In this document: positions 42,294-51,002 of the stretch, one piece after another | Numbering within the stretch: the first letter of the stretch is position 1 | How the letters are laid out: every line of letters begins with the position of its first letter | Source: Verrucomicrobiota bacterium | GTDB taxonomy: Bacteria > Verrucomicrobiota > Verrucomicrobiia > Limisphaerales > UBA11320 | Direction of reading: 5' to 3' | Assembly: GCA_016199985.1 (NCBI GenBank) | Contig: JACQFQ010000061.1 | Coordinates: forward strand, 62,001-126,000 | DNA: 64,000 nucleotides | Notes under the pieces: model-generated | The model's database searches: none | What the model was told of the DNA's origin: nothing | Seen by the model: only the letters and a program-made list of their open reading frames with translations | Made by a program: the position numbers and the translations under genes

Positions 42294-44561
42294 CTAAATC
42301 GCGGAGAGCCGTTCTTTGTGGTCGAGGCAGTTTCGGATGGTTTGCGCGAGGGTCTCGGGGAGATACGGCTTCTGCAAAAAGTTCACGCCTTCCCGGAAGT
42401 TGAAATCCGAGGCCACCACATCGACGCTGTACCCGCTTGTGTAGACCACCCGGAGGGTCGGCTTCTCCTCCATCAGCCGTTGCGCGAGCTCCCGCCCCGA
42501 CGGTCCCGCGGGCATCATCATGTCGGTGAAGAGCAGATCGATATCATCCTTCCGCGACTCCCAGATTCTGAGCGCCTCGGTTCCGTTCGCGGCCTCGATG
42601 ACGCGATATCCATAGCTGGCGAGGATCTCCGTCACGAGATCGCGCAAGGAGGCCTCGTCCTCGACGGCCAGGATGGTCTCCTGGCCTCCGAGCGCCTGCG
42701 TCGGCTCCATCAGCGGCTCCTCCGCCCCCGACATGTGCGCGCTCACCGGCAGGTAGATCCGAAACGTGGTTCCCACGTCCAACTCGCTCTGGACCTCCAC
42801 CCATCCCTGGTGCTGTGTCACGATGCCATACACGGTGGCGAGTCCGAGGCCGGTGCCCTTGCCGACTTCCTTCGTGGTGAAGAAGGGCTCGAAGATATGG
42901 CTCAGGGTCTCTGGCGACATGCCCGACCCGGTGTCGGCCACGGACAGGCAGAGGTGGAGGCCGCATCCCGCCTCGGGACGCCGGGCCGCGTAGCTTTGGT
43001 CGATCTCCACGGAGGACGTGGTGATCGTGATCGACCCGCCACGAGGCATGGCGTCGCGGGCATTCGCGGTCAGGTTCACGAGGATTTGCTCCATCATGCC
43101 GGGGTCCGCGTTGATGATCGGAAGCTGTCGCGCGCGATCGAACTGCAGCACGATCTGGTCGCCCGCGAGCGCTCGCAGCATTTTTGTGATGTTCTGCACG
43201 ATGTCGTTCAGGTTGAGCAGCTGGGGCTGCATGGCCTGCTTGCGGCTGAACATGAGCAGCTGCCGCGTCAGGTTCGCGGCCCGGTCGGCGGCCTGCGAGA
43301 TCTGTCGCATCGAGTCGTGGCCCTTGCCGTCGAGCCCCTTCGCCTGCTGGAGCAGCTGGGCGTGGCCCTGGATGATCGTGAGGATGTTGTTGAAGTCGTG
43401 CGCGACGCCCGCGGCGAGCTGGCCGACGGACTCCATCTTTTGCGACTGACGCAGCTGCGCCTCCAGGTTCAGCCGGTCGGTGATGTCCTCGGACCACGAG
43501 TACACCACCTGATGGGACACAATCGGCGCGAATGACCACGTGATCGTTCTTCGTCCGAGGTTGGTTTCCATCCGGATCTTGCTCTGTCCGGTGGAGAGGC
43601 ACATTTTGACGATTGTGGCGATGTTGAGCGGCAGCACTTCCTTGGGGTGATTCTTCGCGAGGGAGCGCGTGAGGGCGACCACCGCGTCGTTGAAATAGAT
43701 GAGGCCGCCATCCGCGGCGAAGGCCCAGACCGGCTGCGGATTGAAGCGGGGGAACGCGGCGAGGCGCTCGATTTCAGTCTCCGCGCGCTTGCGTTCGCTG
43801 ATGTCGCGCGAGACCAGCAGCGCCCGCTCCGGCTTGCCGCGCGCGTCGAAGATCCAGCTGCCCGTCGTTTCGAAGCTCTGCCATCCCCGCTCCAGCGTTC
43901 GCCATCGCACCTCGACATTGCACCCTTCGCGGAAGAAGAGCGCCTCCTCGAAGGTGCGGCGCAGGAGCTTCACGTCCGCGGGGTGGATCCACTCCTCGTA
44001 GCTTTTCCCGAGCATCGCCTCGGAATTCTGGCCCAGGACGCGCTGATGCGACGGGCTGGCATAAAGAAACTGGTGATCGAGGTCGAGCAGCGCGATCAGG
44101 TCGCGGGTGTGCTCGGTGATCAGGCGATACTGCTCTTCCCGGCAGCGGAACGCCGTCTCCGCGGACAGCTTCTCCGCTTCCACCTTTCGCTTGGAAAGCG
44201 TGTTGAGCACGGCGCGTGGCAGGCGCTTGAGGCTGGCCTTGAGAATGTAGTCCTCCGCGCCGCGCTTCATGCACTCGACCGCCACCTCCTCGGAGTGATG
44301 ACCCGTCACCAGGATCAGGGGAATGTCCTTCCGCTCCTTTTGAAGCAGAGCGAGGGCGTCCATGACGTTGAACTGGGGCAGGGAGTAGTCCGCCAGGATG
44401 AGGTCGGGCTTGAACTGGTGAATCTCTTGGATGAACTGCGCCCGGGTGCAGGCGCGTCGCCCGTCGAACACGATCTTGGCCCGATGGAGCTCGCGTTCGA
44501 TAAGCTCCGCGTCGAAATCGACGTCTTCGACAATCAGTATCCGGTCATTCCGTGGCTGCAT
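42294..44561 (-). CDS. Hybrid histidine kinase (REC-PAS-PAS-HisKA-HATPase-REC)
   Basis: 755 residues, soluble. Start ATG 44561 (MQPRNDRILIVEDVDFDAE). REC1 spans about 6-125 with Asp in LILADYSLPQF and Lys in YILKAS. A short coiled coil leads to a PAS domain (about 150-265) ending in LLVSRDISERKRAE and a second, degenerate PAS (about 270-385). HisKA carries GVAHDFNNILTIIQGHAQLL, and the HATPase carries FEPFFTTKEVGKGTGLGLATVYGI. REC2 (about 635-750) has LLFTDMMMP and LQKPY. The layout matches the hybrid kinase at 27952-30006. It is transcribed alone, and its partner is unknown. Confidence 0.92.
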   Translation of the reverse strand: MQPRNDRILIVEDVDFDAELIERELHRAKIVFDGRRACTRAQFIQEIHQFKPDLILADYSLPQFNVMDALALLQKERKDIPLILVTGHHSEEVAVECMKRGAEDYILKASLKRLPRAVLNTLSKRKVEAEKLSAETAFRCREEQYRLITEHTRDLIALLDLDHQFLYASPSHQRVLGQNSEAMLGKSYEEWIHPADVKLLRRTFEEALFFREGCNVEVRWRTLERGWQSFETTGSWIFDARGKPERALLVSRDISERKRAETEIERLAAFPRFNPQPVWAFAADGGLIYFNDAVVALTRSLAKNHPKEVLPLNIATIVKMCLSTGQSKIRMETNLGRRTITWSFAPIVSHQVVYSWSEDITDRLNLEAQLRQSQKMESVGQLAAGVAHDFNNILTIIQGHAQLLQQAKGLDGKGHDSMRQISQAADRAANLTRQLLMFSRKQAMQPQLLNLNDIVQNITKMLRALAGDQIVLQFDRARQLPIINADPGMMEQILVNLTANARDAMPRGGSITITTSSVEIDQSYAARRPEAGCGLHLCLSVADTGSGMSPETLSHIFEPFFTTKEVGKGTGLGLATVYGIVTQHQGWVEVQSELDVGTTFRIYLPVSAHMSGAEEPLMEPTQALGGQETILAVEDEASLRDLVTEILASYGYRVIEAANGTEALRIWESRKDDIDLLFTDMMMPAGPSGRELAQRLMEEKPTLRVVYTSGYSVDVVASDFNFREGVNFLQKPYLPETLAQTIRNCLDHKERLSAI

Positions 44562-45073
44562 AGTCTCAGTTAAGGCAAACGCATGGCGCTGCACGAGTCC
44601 GACTGACGCGACCCTCTGGGCCCAGGACGCACGACGGGGTCTTTACCGGGGCGGATGGTAGGAGAAGCCCTTACGAGTTCAAGCCTTGGTTATCCGGTCC
44701 TCGCGCAAGGCTGTTGACATTCTTGAAACGAACCCGCTTCAGGAAAGAGGGACCTGTTGAAATAGCCGTGGAAGGGGCAACGATCCTTGGGTATTCAGGC
44801 CGCCTGCGGATTCTGTAGCCGGAACTCTACGGCTCTCTGCTCGTCCTGCCTCTGGGCATCGGACGGATGAGGTTGCCCGCTAAACACGCTAAGCACGCGA
44901 AAGAGGCGGGACAGAAAACCGGTGGTTCCACATCCTCGATCCATTCCCATTTCGCGTTTTTAGCGTATTTCGCGAGCAACCTCCCCGACCCCGATGTTCC
45001 GTATTTCGCGGTGCTGTCGCGTCGACGCCAGTCGAGCGACACCGAGAGGCTGGGAAGCTGACCCGACGCCGCG
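44562..45073. other. 512-bp gap between two minus-strand genes
   Basis: No gene was found. It holds the inverted-repeat element at 44871-44981 and, by position, the promoter of the hybrid kinase. A TTGACA at 44714-44719 on the plus strand has no matching -10. Confidence 0.6.
44871..44981. repeat. Imperfect inverted repeat element with 32-bp arms
   Basis: Arms at 44871-44902 and 44950-44981 match at 27 of 32 positions when inverted and are separated by 47 bases. Each arm is built of short CGCTAAACACGC / TTTCGCGT-type units. It has no coding capacity for a transposase. It resembles a REP- or MITE-like intergenic element. No second copy was noticed in this window. Confidence 0.6.
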
Positions 45074-46321
45074 TCAAAACTCGAAGGTCACGTCGGAGAG
45101 CCGGCGCGCGACTTCCGCGAGCACGCGCTGTTCATCCTCCGCGCTTTTCGCGATGAAGGTCACGCTGAACCGCAGATAGCTTCCCGCGTCGTCCCACGGC
45201 ACCGTGGAGATGAGCTTCTCGGTGATGAGCCACTGCGACATCTCCTCGGCGTTCTTGAACTCAATGCGCCCGCCTCCGGATTTCGTCGCCGCCTTGGGCG
45301 CCTTGACGTAGAGGAAGAAGGAGCCAGCGGGCTTGCGGGCGTTGAATCCCGCCTTCTGGAGCGTTGAGACCAGGGCGCTCATGCGACGGCTGTATTTCGC
45401 GGCGATCTTCTCCGTGATCTCCGGATGATCGAAGCAATACGCCGCGGCGTGCTGCACGGCGAGGAACTGTCCGGAGTCGGTGTTGTCCTTCACGTCGCCA
45501 TACGCCTTGATGATGAGCCCATTCCCGACCGCGAATCCCACGCGCCATCCGGTCATGTTGAACGTTTTGCTGCAGGAGTGCAGTTCGATGCCGACGTCCT
45601 TGGCGCCCGGCGTGGCGAGGAAGCTGAGGGGCTTGCCTTCGAAGACGAGCGCCGCATAGGCCGCGTCGTGAATGACAATGAGGTTATTGCGCTTCGCGAA
45701 GTCGACGACCCTTGCGAAAAACTGCGGCGTCGCGCTCGCGCCGGTGGGATTGTTCGGATAGTTCAGAACCAGGACCTTTGACTTCTTGAGGATGTCCACC
45801 GGGACGCTATCGAGGTCGGGAAGAAACTGATTCGCATCCGTGAGGGGAAGGTTGTGCGTCAAGCCGCCGTAATACTTGGAGTGCGTTCCGAACACGGGAT
45901 AGCCCGGCGTTGTCATGAGCACGTAGTCGCCGGGGTTGATGAAGGCCGCGGGAAGAATCGACAGCGCCGCTTTGCTTCCGATGGAGTGGAGCACCTCGGT
46001 CTCCGCGTTGATCCCCTTCACGCCGCAGACCCGCTCCATGTACCGCGCCGCGGATTCTTTCAAGCCCGAGTCGCCGTTGTCCGCGTAGCCGCGGTTCTCG
46101 GGCTTCAGCGCCTCCTTGTGCAACTCGGCGACGACCTCGGGGAAAGCCATTTCATCCGGCTCGCCGACGCCCATGTCGATGATCTCCGCGCCTGGGTTGG
46201 CGGCGAGAGCGGCGCGCTTGGCGCGCTTGATCTTCTCGAACTTGTAGATCGCGGTGGATTTTCCGTAGGACTTCCCGCCAATGCGGTCGGCGAACAGGTT
46301 TTGAATGTAAGGATCGGTCAT
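45074..46321 (-). CDS. dapL: LL-diaminopimelate aminotransferase (DapL)
   Basis: 415 residues, full length. The sequence includes MTDPYIQNLFADRIGG, KFEKIKRAK, IDMGVGEPDEMAFPEV, YADNGDSGLKESAARYM, VLNYPNNPTGA, HDAAYAALVFEG and the PLP-lysine region HSCSKTFNMTGWRVGFAVGN (Lys in SKT). DapL converts tetrahydrodipicolinate directly to LL-diaminopimelate with glutamate as amino donor, for lysine and peptidoglycan. This route is found in verrucomicrobia, chlamydiae, some archaea and plants, which supports the taxonomic reading. It is divergent from macA. Confidence 0.95.
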   Translation of the reverse strand: MTDPYIQNLFADRIGGKSYGKSTAIYKFEKIKRAKRAALAANPGAEIIDMGVGEPDEMAFPEVVAELHKEALKPENRGYADNGDSGLKESAARYMERVCGVKGINAETEVLHSIGSKAALSILPAAFINPGDYVLMTTPGYPVFGTHSKYYGGLTHNLPLTDANQFLPDLDSVPVDILKKSKVLVLNYPNNPTGASATPQFFARVVDFAKRNNLIVIHDAAYAALVFEGKPLSFLATPGAKDVGIELHSCSKTFNMTGWRVGFAVGNGLIIKAYGDVKDNTDSGQFLAVQHAAAYCFDHPEITEKIAAKYSRRMSALVSTLQKAGFNARKPAGSFFLYVKAPKAATKSGGGRIEFKNAEEMSQWLITEKLISTVPWDDAGSYLRFSVTFIAKSAEDEQRVLAEVARRLSDVTFEF

Positions 46322-46655
46322 AAATGGCCGCTTCGCGCGCTCGATGGGTTCATGTGCGCGAGGCCCGGATCGGGGCCGCGAAGCAAAGGCTGGACGCTAA
46401 CCAAGGGAGCGGCGCCTGGCAATTTTCCTTTTCACCATTGAAACCTTTCCCCGCGCCGACTATCTAATGAGCCTTCGAATCCACAGCAAGGCCTCAGACT
46501 CTGGACAGCAGGCCCATTGGTGGATTCCGCGCACGATCGAATCCGCCTCCTCTCGCGGCCCTCCGCCGGGGGGAATCGGCGGCTGGCGAGCGGGCCTCGC
46601 GTTGCGGAAACGGCGCAGTTGTCCAGAATAGCGAACACAACTTTAAGACTCACTT
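46322..46655. other. 334-bp divergent intergenic region dapL/macA
   Basis: No gene was recognised. On the plus strand TTGTCC (46619-46624), a 17-base gap and TTTAAG (46642-46647) could be a promoter, but transcription would then begin only a few bases before the macA ATG, making a nearly leaderless message. A GC-rich 6-bp stem lies near 46566-46585. The dapL promoter was not identified. Confidence 0.4.
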
Positions 46656-48143
46656 ATGTCGAGGAACCGCTCTGGCTCAGGTTTCGGATGGATCGTCCTG
46701 CTCCTTCTCATTGGTGGGGGCGGCGGCGGCTACTTCTGGTATCAACGCGGAAACGCCCGGAAGCCGCTCGAATACCGCATCGCGAAGATCACGCGCGGCG
46801 AGATCACGCAGGCCGTCACGGCCAGCGGCCAGGTCACCCCTTACGTCACCGTCCAGGTGGGCAGCCAAGTGAGCGGGAACATTCAGGCCATCCACGTCGA
46901 CTATAACTCCACGGTCACCAATGGCCAGCTGCTCGCCGAGTTGGAGCCGTCCTCCTTCGCCGCCTCGCTGGCCCAGGCCGAGGGCAACCTCGCCGACGCC
47001 CAGGCCGCCCTCAAGCTCAGCGAGCTGAAGCTCAAGCGCGCGAAGGATCTTCAGGCGCTCAACCCGCTGAAGGAGTACGAGGACTCCCAGATCGAGGTCG
47101 AGAGCTCCAAGGCCCGCGTGAAGATCCAGGAAGCCCGGTTGCTGGAAAGCCGCGTGAATCTCGCCCGGGCGAAGGTGTATTCCCCGATCGACGGCACCGT
47201 CATCTCTCGGAACATGGATGTCGGCCAAATCGTCGCCGCGAGCTTCAACGCGCCCGTGCTCTTCCAGATCGCCAACGATCTTCGCAAGATGCAGGTGCAG
47301 GCGATGGTGTCCGAGGCCGATATCGGAGGCGTGGAGGAAGGCCAGGATGTTTCGTTCAGCGTGGACGCCTTCATCAACCGCACTTTCCGCGGACGCGTGG
47401 ACCAGGTTCGCTTCTCCCCGACCACCAACCAGAACGTGGTGACCTATGTGACCGTGATCTCCACCGCGAACGACGACCTGAAGCTGCGTCCCGGCATGAC
47501 CGCGAACGTGTCCATCATCACGGCCCGCCAGAAGGACGTGCTCCGGATCTCGAGCGGCGCGCTGCGGTTCCGTCCCCCGGACGGCGCGAACGTGAAATCA
47601 AACAGCGTGCCGGGTGTCGCGAAGGACAAGGACGCGCCCAAGTCCGTGGCTTCGGCCTCCGGCTCGGGTTCCGGCGATGCCGGGCCTTCCCTGGAGGATC
47701 TTCCTGACGAGATTCGGCAACGCGTGCTCTCGCGCTTCGACAAGAACGGCGATGGCAAGCTCGACGCCGAGGAGACGAAGGCTTGGCGCGAAGAGCGCGA
47801 GAAACGCGGTCGCGGCCCCGGCGGCGGAGGCGGCGGACGTGGGTTCGGAGGCGGCGGCGGCGGCGGCTCGCGAGGCAGCGGCGGAGCAGGACAGCAAAGC
47901 AAGACGGTGTACAAACTGGAGATGATCGATGGCCCCAATGGGGAGAAGATTCAGCAGCTGACGCCCGTGGAAGTGAAGCTGGGAATCTCCGACGGCACGA
48001 TGACCGAGGTGAAGGAAGGCCTGACCGAGGGCGACGAGATCGCTGTCGGCGTGATGGGGCTTGCGCCGACGGGGGCCGCTGGCATGGGGGCGCGCCCGCC
48101 CGGACAGCAGAATCCTTTCGGCGGCCCTGGAATGCGACGCTAG
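46656..48143 (+). CDS. MacA-like efflux periplasmic adaptor with EF-hand insertion
   Basis: 495 residues. One N-terminal anchor helix (about 10-28) is followed by a barrel-sandwich (lipoyl) half at 48-90 (VTASGQVTPYVTVQVGSQVSG), a coiled-coil hairpin (about 95-165), the second lipoyl half (VYSPIDGTVISRNMDVGQIV) and a beta-barrel to about 290. Between the barrel and the membrane-proximal domain is an insertion: a Ser/Gly linker, residues 344-378 with a canonical EF-hand loop (D362 to E373: DKNGDGKLDAEE), then a Gly-rich stretch (about 385-410). The C-terminus (VEVKLGISDGTMTEVKEGLTEGDEIAVGV) is the last adaptor domain. It works with the ATPase and permease encoded downstream; the outer-membrane TolC partner is not here. 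Confidence 0.9.
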   Translation: MSRNRSGSGFGWIVLLLLIGGGGGGYFWYQRGNARKPLEYRIAKITRGEITQAVTASGQVTPYVTVQVGSQVSGNIQAIHVDYNSTVTNGQLLAELEPSSFAASLAQAEGNLADAQAALKLSELKLKRAKDLQALNPLKEYEDSQIEVESSKARVKIQEARLLESRVNLARAKVYSPIDGTVISRNMDVGQIVAASFNAPVLFQIANDLRKMQVQAMVSEADIGGVEEGQDVSFSVDAFINRTFRGRVDQVRFSPTTNQNVVTYVTVISTANDDLKLRPGMTANVSIITARQKDVLRISSGALRFRPPDGANVKSNSVPGVAKDKDAPKSVASASGSGSGDAGPSLEDLPDEIRQRVLSRFDKNGDGKLDAEETKAWREEREKRGRGPGGGGGGRGFGGGGGGGSRGSGGAGQQSKTVYKLEMIDGPNGEKIQQLTPVEVKLGISDGTMTEVKEGLTEGDEIAVGVMGLAPTGAAGMGARPPGQQNPFGGPGMRR

Positions 48144-48170
48144 CTCGAACCCAAGCCCAAGCCCAAGCGC

Positions 48171-48935
48171 ATGCCGCCCATCATCCAGCTCGAGAAGATC
48201 CACAAGACCTACCGCAACGGCGACATGGCCGTCCATGCCGTCCGCGGCGTCGACCTGCAGATCGAGAAAGGCGAGTTTGTCGCGGTGATGGGCGCCAGCG
48301 GATCCGGAAAGTCGACGCTGATGAACATCCTGGGCTGCCTCGATCAACCCTCGGAGGGCCGTTACCTTCTGGATGGAATCGATGTTTCGAGGTTGGGACG
48401 CGATGAGCTGGCCGAGATCCGCAATCGCAAGCTGGGTTTCGTCTTCCAGGGGTTCAACCTGCTCTCCCGCACCACGGCGATCGAGAATATCGAGCTGCCG
48501 ATGTTTTATTCGCGTCCGCCCTTGAGGGGCAGGGAGCGGCGCGAGCGCGCGAACAAGGCGCTGCAGCTCGTCGGCCTGGGACCGCGCGGCGACCATCATC
48601 CCAACCAGCTTTCCGGCGGACAACAGCAGCGCGTCGCCATTGCCCGCGCCCTCGTCATGCAGCCGGCGCTTCTGCTCGCCGACGAGCCGACGGGAAACCT
48701 CGACAGCCGCACAAGCATTGAAATCATGGGCGCCTTCCAGGAGCTGAACGAGCAGGGCATCACCATTGCCATGGTGACCCACGAGCTGGACGTGGCCCAT
48801 TACGCGCGTCGGACCGTCATCATGCGCGACGGGCTGATCCTGACGGACAAGCCGGTGGAGTCCCGTCTCGACGCGAAAGTGGAACTGAAGCGGCTGGAGG
48901 CCACCCATACCCAGACCTTGACGCCGTCCGGATAA
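48171..48935 (+). CDS. MacB/LolD-type ABC transporter ATP-binding protein
   Basis: 254 residues. Walker A GASGSGKST, Q-loop GFVFQGFNLL, signature LSGGQQQRVAIARAL, Walker B LLLADEPTGNLD and switch His in MVTHE are all intact. It belongs to the MacB/LolD/FtsE class, which uses ATP to drive an FtsX-like permease. Here the ATPase and permease are separate proteins rather than fused as in E. coli MacB. It lies 27 bp after the adaptor and 9 bp before the permease. A CCCAAG triplicate repeat sits just upstream of its start. Confidence 0.95.
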   Translation: MPPIIQLEKIHKTYRNGDMAVHAVRGVDLQIEKGEFVAVMGASGSGKSTLMNILGCLDQPSEGRYLLDGIDVSRLGRDELAEIRNRKLGFVFQGFNLLSRTTAIENIELPMFYSRPPLRGRERRERANKALQLVGLGPRGDHHPNQLSGGQQQRVAIARALVMQPALLLADEPTGNLDSRTSIEIMGAFQELNEQGITIAMVTHELDVAHYARRTVIMRDGLILTDKPVESRLDAKVELKRLEATHTQTLTPSG

Positions 48936-48944
48936 ACCTCGCCT

Positions 48945-50162
48945 ATGATCTTTTTTGTCACCCTGCGCATCGCCCTGAGAGCCCTGAAGCGAAACCTGCT
49001 GCGCACCCTCCTGACCATGCTCGGCATCATCATCGGCGTTGCCGCGGTGATCGCGATGGTCAGCATCGGCAACGGCGCGAAGGCGATGGTGGAGGCCCAG
49101 ATCGCCAGCCTCGGGCAGAACGTGATCATGGTCTTCTCAGGAAACTTCTCCCGTGGCGGCGTCGGGATGGGCTTCGGCAGCATGAGCTCCCTGACCGCGG
49201 ACGACTACGCGGGACTCCAGAAGGAGGTGCCCGAAGTCAGCGCGGTCAGCCCCGAGGTTCGAACCGGCGCCCAGGTGACTTTCGGAAACCAGAACCTCAG
49301 CACCTCGATCCTGGGCGTCAGCGTCGACTACATCGAGATCCGGTCCTGGCCGCTCGCGGGCGGCGCCAATTTCACCGACCAGGATGTTCGCAACGCGAAC
49401 AAAGTGGCGTTGATCGGCAGCACAACGGCCAAGACATTGTTCGGCGACGGCGATCCGGTGGGGCAGATCATCCGGATCAAGAATGTTCCTTTCGCGGTCG
49501 TCGGGCTGCTGGGAACGAAGGGGATATCGATGATGGGCAGCGACCAGGACGATGTGCTGATCATCCCTTACACGAGCGCGATGCGCCGGCTGGCCGGCGT
49601 GACGAGCTTCCGCAGCTTCACGATTCAGGCCCGCGGACCTCAAACCATGGCGGCCGCGCAGGAGCAGATCCGCGACCTGCTCCGGCAAAAGCATCGATTG
49701 CCCCCGGCCCGCGACGACGATTTCACGGTTCGCACCCAGCAGGAGATTTCCGACACCGCCACCTCGACGTCCAATGTCATGAAGTGGCTCCTGCTTTCGG
49801 TGGCCTGCGTCTCGCTGCTGGTGGGAGGCATCGGGGTGATGAACATCATGTTGGTGAGCGTGACGGAGAGGACGCGCGAGATCGGCATCCGCATGGCGGT
49901 GGGCGCCAAGGGGCGCGATGTCCTGGTTCAGTTTCTCATCGAGTCGATCGTGCTGAGCCTCATTGGCGGACTGCTCGGGATCATTCTCGGAGTTGTGAGC
50001 TCGAAGGTCGTCTCCGGGCTGATGAACTGGCCGACGTTGATCTCGCCCGAGTGGATTTTCATCGCCTTCGGCGTGAGCGCGCTCGTCGGGATCGGGTTCG
50101 GCTACTATCCGGCCCATAAAGCCGCCCAACTCGACCCGATCGAATCGCTCCGATACGAGTGA
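48945..50162 (+). CDS. MacB-type ABC transporter permease (FtsX fold)
   Basis: 405 residues. One N-terminal helix with LRALKRNLLRTLLTMLGIIIGVAAVIAMVSIG, a large periplasmic domain (about 50-280), then three C-terminal helices including LLVGGIGVMNIMLVSVTERTREIGIRMAVGA, LIESIVLSLIGGLLGI and GYYPAHKAAQLDPIESLRYE. This is a full MacB permease half. With the adaptor and ATPase it forms a mechanotransmission exporter for antibiotics, peptides or lipids in the periplasm. It ends 6 bp from the convergent TauE/SafE gene. Confidence 0.95.
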   Translation: MIFFVTLRIALRALKRNLLRTLLTMLGIIIGVAAVIAMVSIGNGAKAMVEAQIASLGQNVIMVFSGNFSRGGVGMGFGSMSSLTADDYAGLQKEVPEVSAVSPEVRTGAQVTFGNQNLSTSILGVSVDYIEIRSWPLAGGANFTDQDVRNANKVALIGSTTAKTLFGDGDPVGQIIRIKNVPFAVVGLLGTKGISMMGSDQDDVLIIPYTSAMRRLAGVTSFRSFTIQARGPQTMAAAQEQIRDLLRQKHRLPPARDDDFTVRTQQEISDTATSTSNVMKWLLLSVACVSLLVGGIGVMNIMLVSVTERTREIGIRMAVGAKGRDVLVQFLIESIVLSLIGGLLGIILGVVSSKVVSGLMNWPTLISPEWIFIAFGVSALVGIGFGYYPAHKAAQLDPIESLRYE

Positions 50163-50168
50163 GCCCCC

Positions 50169-50918
50169 TCAACCCTGGGTGAGAAGCCGCAGCGCCGCGA
50201 CGAGCGCGAACCCCAGGACGAGGGTGTCGAACCACTTCTGCGGAATTCGCGGGATGACCCAGCGTCCGAGGAACAGTCCCGCCACGATGCAAGGAATCAA
50301 CACCGCATTGAACATCAGGCTGTCGCGTCCGATGAATCCCAGCTGCGCGCTGAACGGGACCTTCAGGACGTTGATGATGAGGAAAAACCACGCGCTCGTT
50401 CCCACGAACTCCGCCTTCGGCATCTCCACCGCGAGCAGGTAGAGCCCCATCACCGGCCCGGCGGCGTTGGCGAGCATCGTCGTGACTCCCGCCGTCAGTC
50501 CCATGCCTGAAGCGAATCCGAGGGTATGCGGGAGCCGGGCGAAGAGCAGCGGCTTCCAGGTGCGGAAGAGCTGGAGCAGCGCGAGCAGCAGCACCGTGCC
50601 GCCGATGACCGGGCCGAAGGTCACCCGGGGCAGGGCGCCGAGAATCCACCATCCGATGACCACGCCGACGAGCGCTGGAGGCAGGGTGCGGAAGACATGG
50701 GACCATTGGGCATGGCGCCGAAACAGGAGCACCGCGCCGATGTCGCCGCTGATGAGCATGGGGAGAACAACGCCAGTCGAGACAGGCCCGGGGAACAGCT
50801 GCGCGAAGACGAGAACATGCAGGAGGCTGATGCCCGGGAGCCCGCTCTTGGAAACGCCGATCCCCACCGCGGCCACCGCGGCGGCCATCCATTCCCATGG
50901 GGAGAAGTGAGGGAGCAT
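50169..50918 (-). CDS. TauE/SafE family membrane transporter
   Basis: 249 residues with about eight membrane helices. WMAAAVAAVGIGVSKSGLPG and GFASGMGLTAGVTTMLANAAGPVMGLYLLA are the two family half-repeats. FVGTSAWFFLIINVLKVPF also fits. The family exports sulfite, sulfoacetate or other organosulfur anions and is largely uncharacterised. It lies 84 bp downstream of guaA on the same strand and may share its transcript. Confidence 0.9.
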   Translation of the reverse strand: MLPHFSPWEWMAAAVAAVGIGVSKSGLPGISLLHVLVFAQLFPGPVSTGVVLPMLISGDIGAVLLFRRHAQWSHVFRTLPPALVGVVIGWWILGALPRVTFGPVIGGTVLLLALLQLFRTWKPLLFARLPHTLGFASGMGLTAGVTTMLANAAGPVMGLYLLAVEMPKAEFVGTSAWFFLIINVLKVPFSAQLGFIGRDSLMFNAVLIPCIVAGLFLGRWVIPRIPQKWFDTLVLGFALVAALRLLTQG

Positions 50919-51002
50919 GCGCGTGGGCTCAACGGCGTGGGGCCGTCCCGATGATCCGGGTTCGCCGCGCGGGGGCGGCTGGCCGAGGCTGCTTCCTGGA
51001 AC

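Noticed and set aside
44700..44740. TTGACA at 44714 as a promoter
   Set aside because: No -10-like hexamer at 16-18 bases and no plus-strand gene downstream.
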